From: Stutzerimonas azotifigens
Lineage (GTDB): Bacteria > Pseudomonadota > Gammaproteobacteria > Pseudomonadales > Pseudomonadaceae
DNA length: 64,000 bases
NCBI RefSeq assembly: GCF_013522725.1
Contig: NZ_JAAMRF010000005.1
Span: forward strand, 1 to 64,000
Direction: 5' to 3'
Shown: one piece after another, positions 53,695-62,074 of the stretch
Position numbering within the stretch: position 1 is the stretch's first letter
Layout of the letters: every line of letters starts with the position of its first letter
Translations under genes and position numbers: made by a program
The notes under the pieces: generated by a model
What the model saw: only the letters and a program-made list of their open reading frames with translations
What the model was told of the DNA's origin: nothing
The model's database searches: none

Positions 53695-54219
53695 ATGAAA
53701 ATTTATTCTCTTTCCCTTTTTTCCGCACTTGGTTTGGTCTTCAGCGCTACTGCTGCAATGGCCGCCCCCGGCCATAGTCATGCGCTCGACTTTGGGCAAC
53801 CAGGAGACGCGCAGGCGGTAGATCGCACCATTGAGGTACGAATGAGCGATAACGTCTTTGCGCTTGAGACGATTGAAGTAAAGGCAGGTGAGACTGTCCG
53901 TTTTGTGTTGCATAACGATGGAGCCCTGCTTCATGAATTCAACCTCGGCTACTCGGCCACCCATGCCGCGCACGAGCAAGAAATGATTGCGATGTTTCGC
54001 AGCGGCATGCTTACCCCGACTGGTGCTCATGATATGAGCCATATGGAAGGTGAAATGGATGGCGGGATGACACACGATGATCCGAACAGTGTTCTGATCG
54101 AACCCGGCGCCCGCGAAGAGTTGATCTGGACGTTCTCGAAAACCAAGAATCTGGAGTTTGCTTGCAATATTCCGGGACACTATCAAGCGGGAATGGTCGG
54201 CAAGGTAGAGATACGTTAA
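53695..54219 (+). CDS. copI: Periplasmic cupredoxin (CopI-like)
   Basis: The 174-residue precursor has a signal peptide (MKIYSLSLFSALGLVFSATAAMA) and a single cupredoxin domain. Type 1 copper ligands are visible: His in ALLHEFNLGY, then Cys, His and Met in FACNIPGHYQAGMVG. A Met/His-rich insertion (HDMSHMEGEMDGGMTHDD) extends the protein. Such cupredoxins (CopI) are reported in copper-tolerant bacteria as periplasmic copper carriers. The ATG at 53695 starts the signal peptide; a TTG six codons earlier is in frame. The multicopper oxidase gene follows after 185 bp with no box of its own. Confidence 0.85.
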   Translation: MKIYSLSLFSALGLVFSATAAMAAPGHSHALDFGQPGDAQAVDRTIEVRMSDNVFALETIEVKAGETVRFVLHNDGALLHEFNLGYSATHAAHEQEMIAMFRSGMLTPTGAHDMSHMEGEMDGGMTHDDPNSVLIEPGAREELIWTFSKTKNLEFACNIPGHYQAGMVGKVEIR

Positions 54220-54404
54220 GCGCCTAACGTAAAAGTACTGCCCCGCTTAATGAGTGGAGCATGGTTGCTATCTTGTAAGTTCGCTTATCAGGACTGATCA
54301 GCAAGTTGTTTGAGTTACTGCGTGCTTTAAATGTCCATCAGGGCGCTACAAGCCCGAGGCTGGATTATGAACTACCAGCTCATCTAATAATTGGATGAAG
54401 AAAT

Positions 54405-56222
54405 ATGCATAGAAAACCCACAAGGCGAACTTTCATCAAAGGGTTAGCCGCAACTGGAATACTTGGTGGCCTGGGCATGTGGCGCGTGCCGGTTTGGGCG
54501 GTCACTAGCCCAGGACAAGCTAACGTGCTGACCGGTAACGACTTTGATCTGTTCATTGGTGAGATTCCAGTAAACATAACGGGCGCGGCCCGCACCGCAA
54601 TGACTATCAATGGTTCACTTCCAGGGCCGATCCTGCGCTGGCGGGAAGGAGATACGGTCACTCTTCGGGTTCGCAATCGTTTGCATGAGGATACGTCCAT
54701 TCACTGGCACGGCATTATCCTGCCGGCCAACATGGACGGTGTGCCTGGCTTGAGCTTCCATGGCATCGCTCCGGACGGCATGTACGAGTACAAATTTGAT
54801 GTCAACCAGAATGGTACCTATTGGTACCACAGCCATTCGGGCCTCCAAGAGCAGGCCGGAGTCTATGGTGCCTTGGTGATCGATGCGAAAGATCCCGAAC
54901 CTTTCAGCTACGATCGTGACTACGTGGTGCTGTTGAGCGACTGGACCGACGAGAATCCGGATCGGGTCCTGGCAAAGTTGAAGAAGCAATCGGACTATTA
55001 CAACTATCACAAACGCACCGTCGGTGACTTCATTGATGACGTGAGCGAGATGGGATGGTCCGCTGCTATTGCCGACCGCAAGATGTGGGCCGAGATGAAG
55101 ATGAGCCCTACGGATCTCGCCGACGTCAGTGGCTACACATACACCTACCTCATGAACGGCCAGGCGCCGGACGGCAACTGGACGGGCATCTTCAAGCCGG
55201 GCGAAAAAATTCGGCTGCGTTTCATTAATGCTGCAGCCATGACCTACTTCGATGTTCGTATTCCTGGTCTGAAGATGACGGTGGTTGCGGCTGATGGACA
55301 GTACGTCAAACCGGTCAGTGTCGATGAGTTCCGCATCGCCGTGGCCGAAACCTACGACGTCATCGTCGAACCCGAAAACGAGCAGGCTTACACCATCTTC
55401 GCGCAATCCATGGATCGTACCGGCTATTCCAGGGGCACCTTGGCGGTTCGCGAAGGGCTGAGCGCGCCTGTCCCAGAGGTCGACCCTCGTCCGCTTATCT
55501 CAATGGCCGACATGGGCATGGATCACGGCAGCATGGATGGCATGGAGCATGGCTCTATGCAGAGCGGGATGGCCTCTATGGCCGGTATGGATCACAGCAA
55601 GATGGCAGGCATGGACCACAGCCAAATGGCAGGCATGAGCCATGGCAGCATGTCCGGTATGGATCACAGCCAAATGGCGGGGATGGACCATGGCACGATG
55701 CAGTCGCACCCGGCTTCCGAAACCAATAACCCTTTAGTTGACATGCAGACCATGACGCCGGCGCCAAATCTGAGCGACCCGGGAATCGGCCTGCGTGACA
55801 ACGGGCGTCAAGTCCTCACTTACTCTGATCTTCGCAGCACCTTCCTCGATCCGGACGGCCGCGATCCGAGCCGCACCATTGAACTGCACCTCACCGGGCA
55901 CATGGAGAAGTTTTCTTGGTCGTTCGACGGTATCAAGTTCTCTGATGCTGAACCGCTGCGACTCAAGTATGGCGAGCGTGTTCGTATCACTTTGGTCAAC
56001 GACACGATGATGACCCACCCAATTCACCTGCATGGCATGTGGAGTGATCTTGAAGACGAGAACGGCAACTTTCTGGTGCGCAAACACACCATCGACATCC
56101 CGCCGGGCTCGAAACGTAGTTATCGCGTGACGGCCGATGCATTGGGGCGTTGGGCTTACCACTGCCACCTGTTGCTTCACATGGAAATGGGCATGTTCCG
56201 TGAAGTTCGTGTGGACGAGTAG
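54405..56222 (+). CDS. copA: Copper resistance multicopper oxidase CopA (PcoA type)
   Basis: The 605-residue periplasmic oxidase, Tat-exported (RRTFIKG, residues 7-13), oxidises Cu(I) to Cu(II). The copper sites are all present: HWHG (about 100-103), YHSHSG (about 141-146), HPIHLHGMW (about 538) and HCHLLLHMEMGM (about 586-597). Between domains 2 and 3 (about residues 366-437) lies a repeat region rich in MDHSxM and GMDHS units, which probably binds extra Cu(I). It is the second gene of the cupredoxin-copA-MH peptide-copB unit, and copB follows the usual order. Confidence 0.96.
   Translation: MHRKPTRRTFIKGLAATGILGGLGMWRVPVWAVTSPGQANVLTGNDFDLFIGEIPVNITGAARTAMTINGSLPGPILRWREGDTVTLRVRNRLHEDTSIHWHGIILPANMDGVPGLSFHGIAPDGMYEYKFDVNQNGTYWYHSHSGLQEQAGVYGALVIDAKDPEPFSYDRDYVVLLSDWTDENPDRVLAKLKKQSDYYNYHKRTVGDFIDDVSEMGWSAAIADRKMWAEMKMSPTDLADVSGYTYTYLMNGQAPDGNWTGIFKPGEKIRLRFINAAAMTYFDVRIPGLKMTVVAADGQYVKPVSVDEFRIAVAETYDVIVEPENEQAYTIFAQSMDRTGYSRGTLAVREGLSAPVPEVDPRPLISMADMGMDHGSMDGMEHGSMQSGMASMAGMDHSKMAGMDHSQMAGMSHGSMSGMDHSQMAGMDHGTMQSHPASETNNPLVDMQTMTPAPNLSDPGIGLRDNGRQVLTYSDLRSTFLDPDGRDPSRTIELHLTGHMEKFSWSFDGIKFSDAEPLRLKYGERVRITLVNDTMMTHPIHLHGMWSDLEDENGNFLVRKHTIDIPPGSKRSYRVTADALGRWAYHCHLLLHMEMGMFREVRVDE
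55504..55704 (+). repeat. Degenerate tandem repeat encoding the Met/His-rich region of CopA
   Basis: About eight imperfect copies of an ATGGATCACAGC-like unit, alternating with ATGGCAGGC-type spacers. Similar units recur at 56430-56500 and 56617-56860 in the two downstream genes. They invite slippage or recombination, so length may vary between strains. Confidence 0.7.
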
Positions 56223-56234
56223 AGGAGAGATTCA

Positions 56235-56543
56235 ATGAGCAATTTGCTGAAACGAAAAGCGCTGTTTGGTGGTGTCGCCGTGCTGAGCCTGATAGCCACC
56301 TTGTACGTCCCTACCTCGATGGCAAATCAAGATCACAACGAGCATGTCCAGCACTCGGCTGAAACGCACAAGGGTGCTGGTGGCAAAGCGGCTCCTGCGT
56401 CGCAAGAAAAGACATCCCAGATGAAGCAAATGGACCATGGCGCTATGGATCACGGTTCCATGAATCATGATGGGATGGATCATAAAAAAATGATGGGTGG
56501 GCATGGCGGCAAAGCCGAGGCAGGTTCGAACCATGACCACTAG
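56235..56543 (+). CDS. Met/His-rich periplasmic copper-binding peptide
   Basis: The 102-residue precursor has a signal-like N-terminus ([20 protein letters not shown]...SMA) and a mature part dominated by H, M, D, G and [15 protein letters not shown], then [30 protein letters not shown] and an NHDH end. It contains no cysteine and probably no stable fold. It lies between copA and copB, overlapping copB by 11 bp. A role as a low-affinity periplasmic Cu sponge or as a donor to CopB is inferred from context. Confidence 0.8.
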   Translation: MSNLLKRKALFGGVAVLSLIATLYVPTSMANQDHNEHVQHSAETHKGAGGKAAPASQEKTSQMKQMDHGAMDHGSMNHDGMDHKKMMGGHGGKAEAGSNHDH

Positions 56544-57588
56544 GATCACGCGTCCTTCGTTCATAGCGCTGGCTGTATCGCTGAGCGCCCTCAGCGGTGG
56601 TTTCACCGCAGCTGCTGAAATGGACCATTCCGCGATGGTCCATGGCTCCATGCCCATGGACCATAGCCAGATGAATCATGGCTCTGCACCGAGCGCAATG
56701 GGAGGCATGGATCATAGCCAGCCAACCAGGGTGCGAACGTCGCAGAACCAGACTCCTGCGGCTGATCACAGCAAGATGGATCACGGCGCCATGCAAGGGC
56801 AAATGGGTGAGATGGATCATAGCGCCATGGATCATTCCAAGATGAACCATGGCTCCGCTGACGTTGCGAGAGCGACCAGTCGTACGCCCATTCCGGTTCT
56901 TACGGACGCCGACCGGAAGGCGGCGTTTCCGCCGCTGCCCGGCCATCAGGTACATGACAGCGCCATCAATGGCTTTTTTCTTCTTGATCAGCTTGAGTAT
57001 CAGGATGCGAATGACGGTAGCGCCCTTGCTTGGGACGCCTCCGGCTGGCTTGGCGGCGATATCAACCGGGTCTGGTTTCGCTCGGAGGGGGAGCGCACCA
57101 ACGGCGTTACTGAGGATGCCGAACTGCAGCTACTTTACGGGCGCTCGATCGGACCCTGGTGGGATGTGGTTGCTGGCGTCCGCCAGGATTTTAAGCCGGA
57201 CTCACCACAGACGTGGGCGGCGTTTGGCGCGCAGGGGTTGGCGCTCTATGCTTTCGAAGCAGAAGCTACCGCATTTATTGGTGAGAATGGCCAGACCGCA
57301 GCTCGCCTCGAGGGTGAGTACGATATTTTGCTTACCAACCGGCTGATTCTTCAGCCGACAGCCGAGGTGAACTTCTACGGTAAGAACGACCCAGAACGAG
57401 GCGTAGGGTCGGGGCTGGCCAATACCGAACTTGGTTTGCGTCTGCGCTATGAAATCGTCCGGCAGTTCGCGCCCTATATCGGTGTTTCCTGGAGCCGCTC
57501 CTATGGCAACACTGCAGACCTGGTGCGTGAGGAGGACGGGGATGTTTCAGAGGCGCGCTTTGTCGCTGGCATCCGGGTATGGTTTTGA
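56533..57588 (+). CDS. copB: Outer-membrane copper resistance protein CopB
   Basis: The 351-residue precursor has a signal peptide (residues 1-28) and a Met/His-rich N-terminal region ([23 protein letters not shown] to about residue 110). The CopB/PcoB outer-membrane beta-barrel domain follows, with [61 protein letters not shown] and a terminal Phe ([10 protein letters not shown]) typical of barrel proteins. The ATG at 56533 lies inside the end of the previous gene. It closes the operon. Confidence 0.93.
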   Translation: MTTRITRPSFIALAVSLSALSGGFTAAAEMDHSAMVHGSMPMDHSQMNHGSAPSAMGGMDHSQPTRVRTSQNQTPAADHSKMDHGAMQGQMGEMDHSAMDHSKMNHGSADVARATSRTPIPVLTDADRKAAFPPLPGHQVHDSAINGFFLLDQLEYQDANDGSALAWDASGWLGGDINRVWFRSEGERTNGVTEDAELQLLYGRSIGPWWDVVAGVRQDFKPDSPQTWAAFGAQGLALYAFEAEATAFIGENGQTAARLEGEYDILLTNRLILQPTAEVNFYGKNDPERGVGSGLANTELGLRLRYEIVRQFAPYIGVSWSRSYGNTADLVREEDGDVSEARFVAGIRVWF

Positions 57589-57725
57589 GTCAGAGAGGAC
57601 GAAGACAGTTATAAGCTAGGAGGCAGAGGGCACTGTCGGTAACGCTGAAGTTTTAGCCGGAGGCGACGTCGGTGCTCTTGATGCCCATTCCCCGTAGTGC
57701 ATGCTTCGCCCGCGAAGGCGCACGA

Positions 57726-57754
57726 ATGTTCCATTGATGCCCCCCATGGAACAT
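57726..57754. repeat. Inverted repeat in the copB-DUF2790 gap
   Basis: ATGTTCCAT-N11-ATGGAACAT, a perfect 9-bp stem 138 bp after copB. The 730-bp gap (57589-58322) has no gene I can support. It also contains a direct repeat TTTGAGGCATG (about 57919 and 57944) and two further stems. Confidence 0.5.
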
Positions 57755-58150
57755 CCACGTGCCGGAGTTGAGTAGTAAATCGCTTATCCGTGTTCGCATT
57801 GGTAAACGCATCTTCAGATGCGTTAGATGCCGCTTAGCACCAAGGCTCGTCGATACTGAACTGTGCCAAACGCTATACCCGGCAGCCTTGACCAGATCAA
57901 AGCCACCGGTATGTCTGTTTGAGGCATGAGTGACGAGTAAATTTGAGGCATGGTTGCTTTCCTGCAAGCTGCCGAAATGGGCGCTGAGCAAGATCAGGCT
58001 CTACCGTTATCGGTCACTGGCTCACCAAGCGCACTGACTTCATCGGGATCGCCGCTGTCTGGCACGCTAGATATGGATGTAGGCGGCGTTTTGCATGTCT
58101 ACAAGGTGATTGGCATGTATACAGCGGGACGCTGGTCAGGTAGCCGCCGT

Positions 58151-58175
58151 GATACCACTCGCCGGTAGTGGTATC
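58151..58175. repeat. Inverted repeat in the copB-DUF2790 gap
   Basis: GATACCACT-CGCCGGT-AGTGGTATC is a perfect 9-bp stem with no T-run after it. It may be a stem-loop or the end of an eroded element. Confidence 0.5.
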
Positions 58176-58280
58176 AAAGCTTTCAACGCCCCGCCCCGCA
58201 TTGTTGGATGCGATACATAAAGTCGGCTGAAAGTTCAGCGATAGGTGGGTTATCTCTCAGGTATATAGCGTAATCATATG

Positions 58281-58302
58281 CGAGCGGCCTTCATGCCGCT
58301 CG
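58281..58302. repeat. Hairpin after the DUF2790 gene
   Basis: CGAGCGGC-CTTCAT-GCCGCTCG, a perfect 8-bp stem 20 bp past the DUF2790 stop on the minus strand; possibly its terminator, although no T-run follows. Confidence 0.5.
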
Positions 58303-58322
58303 ACAGTTGAACGCTCCTTGTG

Positions 58323-58652
58323 TTATCCCGGGCAGTTAGTTCCCATTACATCATATTCAAGAGTGTTTAAGTTGCCCTTGGAGTCCTCGTAAGTCATCTG
58401 TGCCGGTATCACCTCATTGCAAGTTATGTCAGTTGGTGTGGTTTGGATAACTTTGGCAATGTCTAGCTCCATTCCATAACGATAGTGCACTACTTTCGGT
58501 GGATTCTTTCCGGTGGAGATGGCGTATTCCTGCATCGCCTTTTCGTTTGCGCGAATCATTTCTCCATAAGTGCTATCCGAACTACCTCCAGCCATGGTCA
58601 GCGAAGTTACCGTCATCAATGATAATGCGGCCATGATTCTGCCAGTGTTCAT
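58323..58652 (-). CDS. DUF2790 secreted protein, copper-regulated
   Basis: The 109-residue precursor has a signal peptide (NTGRIMAALSLMTVTSLTMA) and a DUF2790 domain (PPKVVHYRYGMELDIAKVIQ, CNEVIPAQMTYEDSKGNLNTLEYDVMGTNC). It has two cysteines that may form a disulfide. DUF2790 proteins are a Pseudomonas family found near metal-response genes; no function is established. AGGAG precedes the ATG at 58652. A perfect box with a good -10 is 70 bp upstream. Confidence 0.85.
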   Translation of the reverse strand: MNTGRIMAALSLMTVTSLTMAGGSSDSTYGEMIRANEKAMQEYAISTGKNPPKVVHYRYGMELDIAKVIQTTPTDITCNEVIPAQMTYEDSKGNLNTLEYDVMGTNCPG

Positions 58653-58681
58653 GTTCAACTCCTGATTAAAATGTCGCTGGC

Positions 58682-58735
58682 ACTATAAGTCCGGCGGGAT
58701 TTCAGGTGGATGACTTCAGGATTACATTGTTGTAA
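58682..58735 (-). promoter_or_regulatory. CopR-type box and -10 of the DUF2790 gene
   Basis: TTACA-TTGT-TGTAA at 58722-58735; TATAGT at 58687-58682 on the minus strand, 35 nt from the box, is the best -10 of the set. Confidence 0.7.
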
Positions 58736-58850
58736 TTGATTGGTTTGTCCGGCTAATGTTTTTTAAAAAGTTAATATTTAAGAACGCAAGTCTCGTTGCG
58801 CCAGATCTCCGTGTTGGATTTTCGGCATATCAGTATTGCTTTGAAAAAGC

Positions 58851-58864
58851 TGACATCGATGTAA
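58851..58864 (+). promoter_or_regulatory. Degenerate CopR-type box upstream of cusC
   Basis: TGACA-TCGA-TGTAA differs from the other boxes at one position. It is 288 bp upstream of cusC, and the hexamer at the expected distance (AATAAA) is poor. The surrounding 58736-59151 region contains no supported gene. Confidence 0.4.
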
Positions 58865-59151
58865 TGTCCAGGTCATCTGCATGACAGGCCTGATCTGCAA
58901 TAAAGCCAGGCAATAAAAAACGCTTCTTAATTCGAGGCTCGGATCACTAACGAGCCCATGCTTTTCCTTGTGCCGACTCCGCGTGCTACGGAGCTAGATC
59001 TGATGAATATTTTGAGAAAAGGAAGTGGCTCATTGGTGCACCTTTCGCTCTGCGCGATGAGAGAGAGCCTGGTGGACCTAGCCGAAGCTGGGAAAGGTTT
59101 TGGCTTTCGGCGCTGCGATCAAAGGGGCCGGCATAGCAGAAAGGGGAAGCT

Positions 59152-60438
59152 ATGAACTGGATCGTTCAACCGTTGCCTGGCAGCCAACGAGTGCTGCTGG
59201 CTGCTGTCACCCTGGGCCTTGTTCTGAGCGGCAGTGTTCAAGCCGCACCAGAGTCAGCCGAATTTGGCGCCACCTTGCCTCCGCTGCTCGACCTGCTCGA
59301 ACGCCAGAGCCCTGAGCTGCGGGCTGCAGGGTATGAGAGACAGGCCGCCTGGGAGCGGCCCGACGTGGCCGGCTCGCTTCCTGATCCGATGCTCACGTTC
59401 GAAGAAATGGGTATCGCCCGTGACGACCCGAGCCTCTCGCCGAGCGGCGTCGGCAGCACACGCTACGCGTTCCGTCAGACCTTTCCGCTGGGCGGCAAGC
59501 GAGGGCTTGCCCGCGAGATCGCCGAGGCGGGCGCAGAGCAGGCGGTGGCGCGCGAGCGCCTGAGCCGGGTCGAGCTCAGAAGCCTGGTCAAACTCGCCTT
59601 CAACGAATACCAGTACGCCCATGCCGCCACCCAGGTGACCGAGGAGTTGCGGAGCCTGGTGGATGAGCTTGAGAGCATCGCCGAGGCGCGCTACCGGGTC
59701 GGGCTTGCACCGCAACAAGACGTGATCAAGGCGCAGACCGAGCACAGCAGCCTGCAGAGCGAGCTGCTAACGCTGGAGCGTGACCGGCGCGGTACTGCGG
59801 CGCGGCTCAACGGTATTCTGGCCCGCCCGGCGAACGCGCCGCTGGCGACGCCTGCCGGTTGGTCCGCGCTGCCTGCCGCGGTGCCTACCCTGGCGGAGCT
59901 GCAGGCGAGAATCCTTGGCGGCAATCCTCAAGTGGCCGAGCTCAATGCACGGATTCAGGAAGCCCGGCGCGCCGAGGAGCTCGCGAATCGAAACTGGATT
60001 CCGGATATCACCGTCGGCACCGCCGTTGTGCAGATGGGCAACCGCGCAGAAGAATTCGAATTGATGCTGGAGATGAACGTTCCACTGTGGGGCAGGCGCC
60101 GCAGCGCCGAGCAGCGCGAGGCCGTCTCAATGCGCTATGCCGCAGAGGCGCGGCGCGAAGCGGTCAACAGTCGCCTCGCCGGTAGCGTCGGTGAAGCATG
60201 GTCGGCGTTGGAGACAGCCTTTCGGCAGCACGCGCTAACCGAAAGAACGCTCTTGCCGCAGGCGGAACTCACCTATCAATCGGCGCTCGCCAGCTATCAG
60301 ACCGGCAACGTCGATTTCGCCACCTTGCTCGATGCCCAGCGACAGATCCGTCAACTGCGGCTGTCGCTCCTTTCGGATGAACTGGAGCAGCGCGTACGGG
60401 TGGTGGAACTGGAGCGTCTTGTCGGAGCAGAGCTATGA
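59152..60438 (+). CDS. cusC: Outer-membrane factor CusC (TolC family)
   Basis: The 428-residue precursor (signal peptide, then PESAEFGATLPPLLDLLERQSPELRAAGYERQ) is an outer-membrane efflux protein with the OEP repeat structure. It has two long helical halves, with landmarks ARYRVGLAPQQDVIKAQTEHSSL and SALASYQTGNVDFATLLDAQRQI at equivalent positions. In the CusCBA/SilCBA system it forms the exit duct for Cu(I)/Ag(I). AAAGGGGAAG precedes the ATG. cusB overlaps its stop by 4 bp. Confidence 0.92.
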   Translation: MNWIVQPLPGSQRVLLAAVTLGLVLSGSVQAAPESAEFGATLPPLLDLLERQSPELRAAGYERQAAWERPDVAGSLPDPMLTFEEMGIARDDPSLSPSGVGSTRYAFRQTFPLGGKRGLAREIAEAGAEQAVARERLSRVELRSLVKLAFNEYQYAHAATQVTEELRSLVDELESIAEARYRVGLAPQQDVIKAQTEHSSLQSELLTLERDRRGTAARLNGILARPANAPLATPAGWSALPAAVPTLAELQARILGGNPQVAELNARIQEARRAEELANRNWIPDITVGTAVVQMGNRAEEFELMLEMNVPLWGRRRSAEQREAVSMRYAAEARREAVNSRLAGSVGEAWSALETAFRQHALTERTLLPQAELTYQSALASYQTGNVDFATLLDAQRQIRQLRLSLLSDELEQRVRVVELERLVGAEL

Positions 60439-62072
60439 AACGCAGCATGATTCTGGGCGCCGGCGCATTTGCCCTCGCCACCGCAATCGCCGGGTTTGCA
60501 GGCGGTTACATGATGGCGCAAAAGCCCGCACCTTCAGCGGCCGTCGGTAGCAGCGCGCCACAGGAGCGCAAGGCTCTCTACTACCGCAATCCCATGGGCC
60601 TGGCCGATACCTCGCCGGTGCCGAAGAAGGACCCGATGGGGATGGACTACATCCCGGTGTATGCCAACGAGGCGCCCGCTGGCGCGCGGGGCGAGCGCAA
60701 GGTTCTCTACTACCGTAATCCCATGGGCCTGCCGGACACCTCGCCAGTGCCGAAGAAGGACTCCATGGGCATGGACTACATCGCCGTCTACGAGGGTGAG
60801 GAATCCGGAAGTACCGTAACCATCAGTCCCGAGAAGATCCAGCTACTGGGTGTGTTGACCTCGCCGGTCGAGCGCCGCGTGCTCACGCGCACGGTGCGTG
60901 CCGTCGGTACGGTGCAGGTGGACGAGCGTGGCCAGTACACCCTGGCGCCGAAGTTCGACGGATGGATTGAGAAGCTCCATGTGAACACCACCGGTGAGCC
61001 GGTCCGTAAGGGCCAGCCGTTGATAGACGTCTATAGCCCCGAGTTGGTCTCGGCGCAGCAGGAGTTCTTGATCGCCAATGCTGGACGACAGCGCCTAGCG
61101 GCTGGCAGTGCGAATGCCAGGCAGGGGGTCGCCTCACTCTCAGAATCTGCCATGCAGCGGCTACGCAACTGGGATATTGGCGAAGCACAGCTTGAGCGCT
61201 TGCGCCGTACCGGCAAAACCAGCCGTACCTTGACGATCACCGCTCCGGTGGATGGGGTCGTACTGGACAAACCGGCGTTGGAAGGCATGCGCTTCCAGGC
61301 CGGGGACGCTCTCTACCGAATTGCGGACCTCGATACCGTCTGGCTTATCGCTGAGGTATTCGAGCAGGACCTGGCGTTGGTAAAACCGGGGCAAGCGGTA
61401 CAGCTCACGGTCAGCGCCTATCCAGGCCGCCATTTCACTGGCGAGGTGACCTTCATCTACCCCGATCTCTCGCCGCAGACCCGCACTGTAAAGGTTCGTA
61501 TCGAGCTGTCCAATCCCGACGGCCTGCTCAAGCCGGCCATGTTTGGCACTGCCCAGCTGGCTGCTGGGGAGCGCACACCCGTGCTCGCGGTTCCCGACTC
61601 GGCGGTGATCGACAGCGGCACTCGGCAGGTCGCACTGGTCGCCCTGGGTGAGGGTCGCTTCGAGCCGCGCGAACTGCTTACCGGCAGACTGGCAGACGGC
61701 TTTCTTGAAGTGCTTGAAGGGCTGGGCGAGGGAGAGTCCGTGGTCACGCGGGCCAACTTCCTGATCGATGCCGAGAGCAACCTCAAGGCAGCGCTGAGCG
61801 GCATGAGCCCGAAGTCGGCGGCAGCCGATGCCCATGATCATGGGAGCCACGAAAGTCCTGGCCATGCCGCCACCCCGACCGATGACGACGCACACAGCGG
61901 CCATGCTGGCCACACTGAAAGCAGCGACGACAATCATGGGGGCAGTCACGGGAGCAGCGAGACTCATGCTTCGCCGGATGATGTGCATGACCACGAAAAC
62001 CACGCCACGCCAGACGCGCATTCCGGCCACGTCATGCCGGATAGCCACAGCAATTCCCATGGAGGGCATTGA
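60435..62072 (+). CDS. cusB: Periplasmic adaptor CusB with twin HMBD domains and His-rich tail
   Basis: The 545-residue adaptor has an N-terminal membrane anchor, then two copies of a heavy-metal-binding domain (YYRNPMGL ... [14 protein letters not shown] at about 39-76; YYRNPMGL ... [14 protein letters not shown] at about 88-118), where other CusB proteins usually have one. Next come the membrane-fusion-protein core ([45 protein letters not shown]) and a His/Asp/Ser-rich tail of about 80 residues (from about 465). It probably takes over the donor job of CusF, which is not seen here. Confidence 0.92.
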   Translation: MKRSMILGAGAFALATAIAGFAGGYMMAQKPAPSAAVGSSAPQERKALYYRNPMGLADTSPVPKKDPMGMDYIPVYANEAPAGARGERKVLYYRNPMGLPDTSPVPKKDSMGMDYIAVYEGEESGSTVTISPEKIQLLGVLTSPVERRVLTRTVRAVGTVQVDERGQYTLAPKFDGWIEKLHVNTTGEPVRKGQPLIDVYSPELVSAQQEFLIANAGRQRLAAGSANARQGVASLSESAMQRLRNWDIGEAQLERLRRTGKTSRTLTITAPVDGVVLDKPALEGMRFQAGDALYRIADLDTVWLIAEVFEQDLALVKPGQAVQLTVSAYPGRHFTGEVTFIYPDLSPQTRTVKVRIELSNPDGLLKPAMFGTAQLAAGERTPVLAVPDSAVIDSGTRQVALVALGEGRFEPRELLTGRLADGFLEVLEGLGEGESVVTRANFLIDAESNLKAALSGMSPKSAAADAHDHGSHESPGHAATPTDDDAHSGHAGHTESSDDNHGGSHGSSETHASPDDVHDHENHATPDAHSGHVMPDSHSNSHGGH

Positions 62073-62074
62073 AC

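Noticed and set aside
54220-54404. Search for a copper box directly upstream of the multicopper oxidase
   Set aside because: Only a half-site (TTGTAAG near 54273) is present, so the gene is treated as part of the cupredoxin operon.
55504-55704. Repeat tract considered as a CRISPR-like array
   Set aside because: Units are in frame within copA, encode Met/His motifs and have no unique spacers of constant length.
57653-57991. 112-codon minus-strand frame in the copB-DUF2790 gap
   Set aside because: No Shine-Dalgarno, no recognisable motif, uneven composition and an internal inverted repeat; treated as non-coding.
57970-58075. Short toxin-like peptide traces (IRLYRYRS and, in another frame, DFIGIAAVWHARY) reminiscent of RelE/ParE C-termini
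   Set aside because: The two pieces are in different frames with a stop between, and there is no antitoxin gene nearby. The resemblance is too weak for a call, though it could be a decayed toxin gene.
58958-59155. 65-codon frame upstream of cusC
   Set aside because: Ends at the cusC start without a signal peptide or known motif, and its codon use is unlike the neighbours; probably part of the cusC leader.
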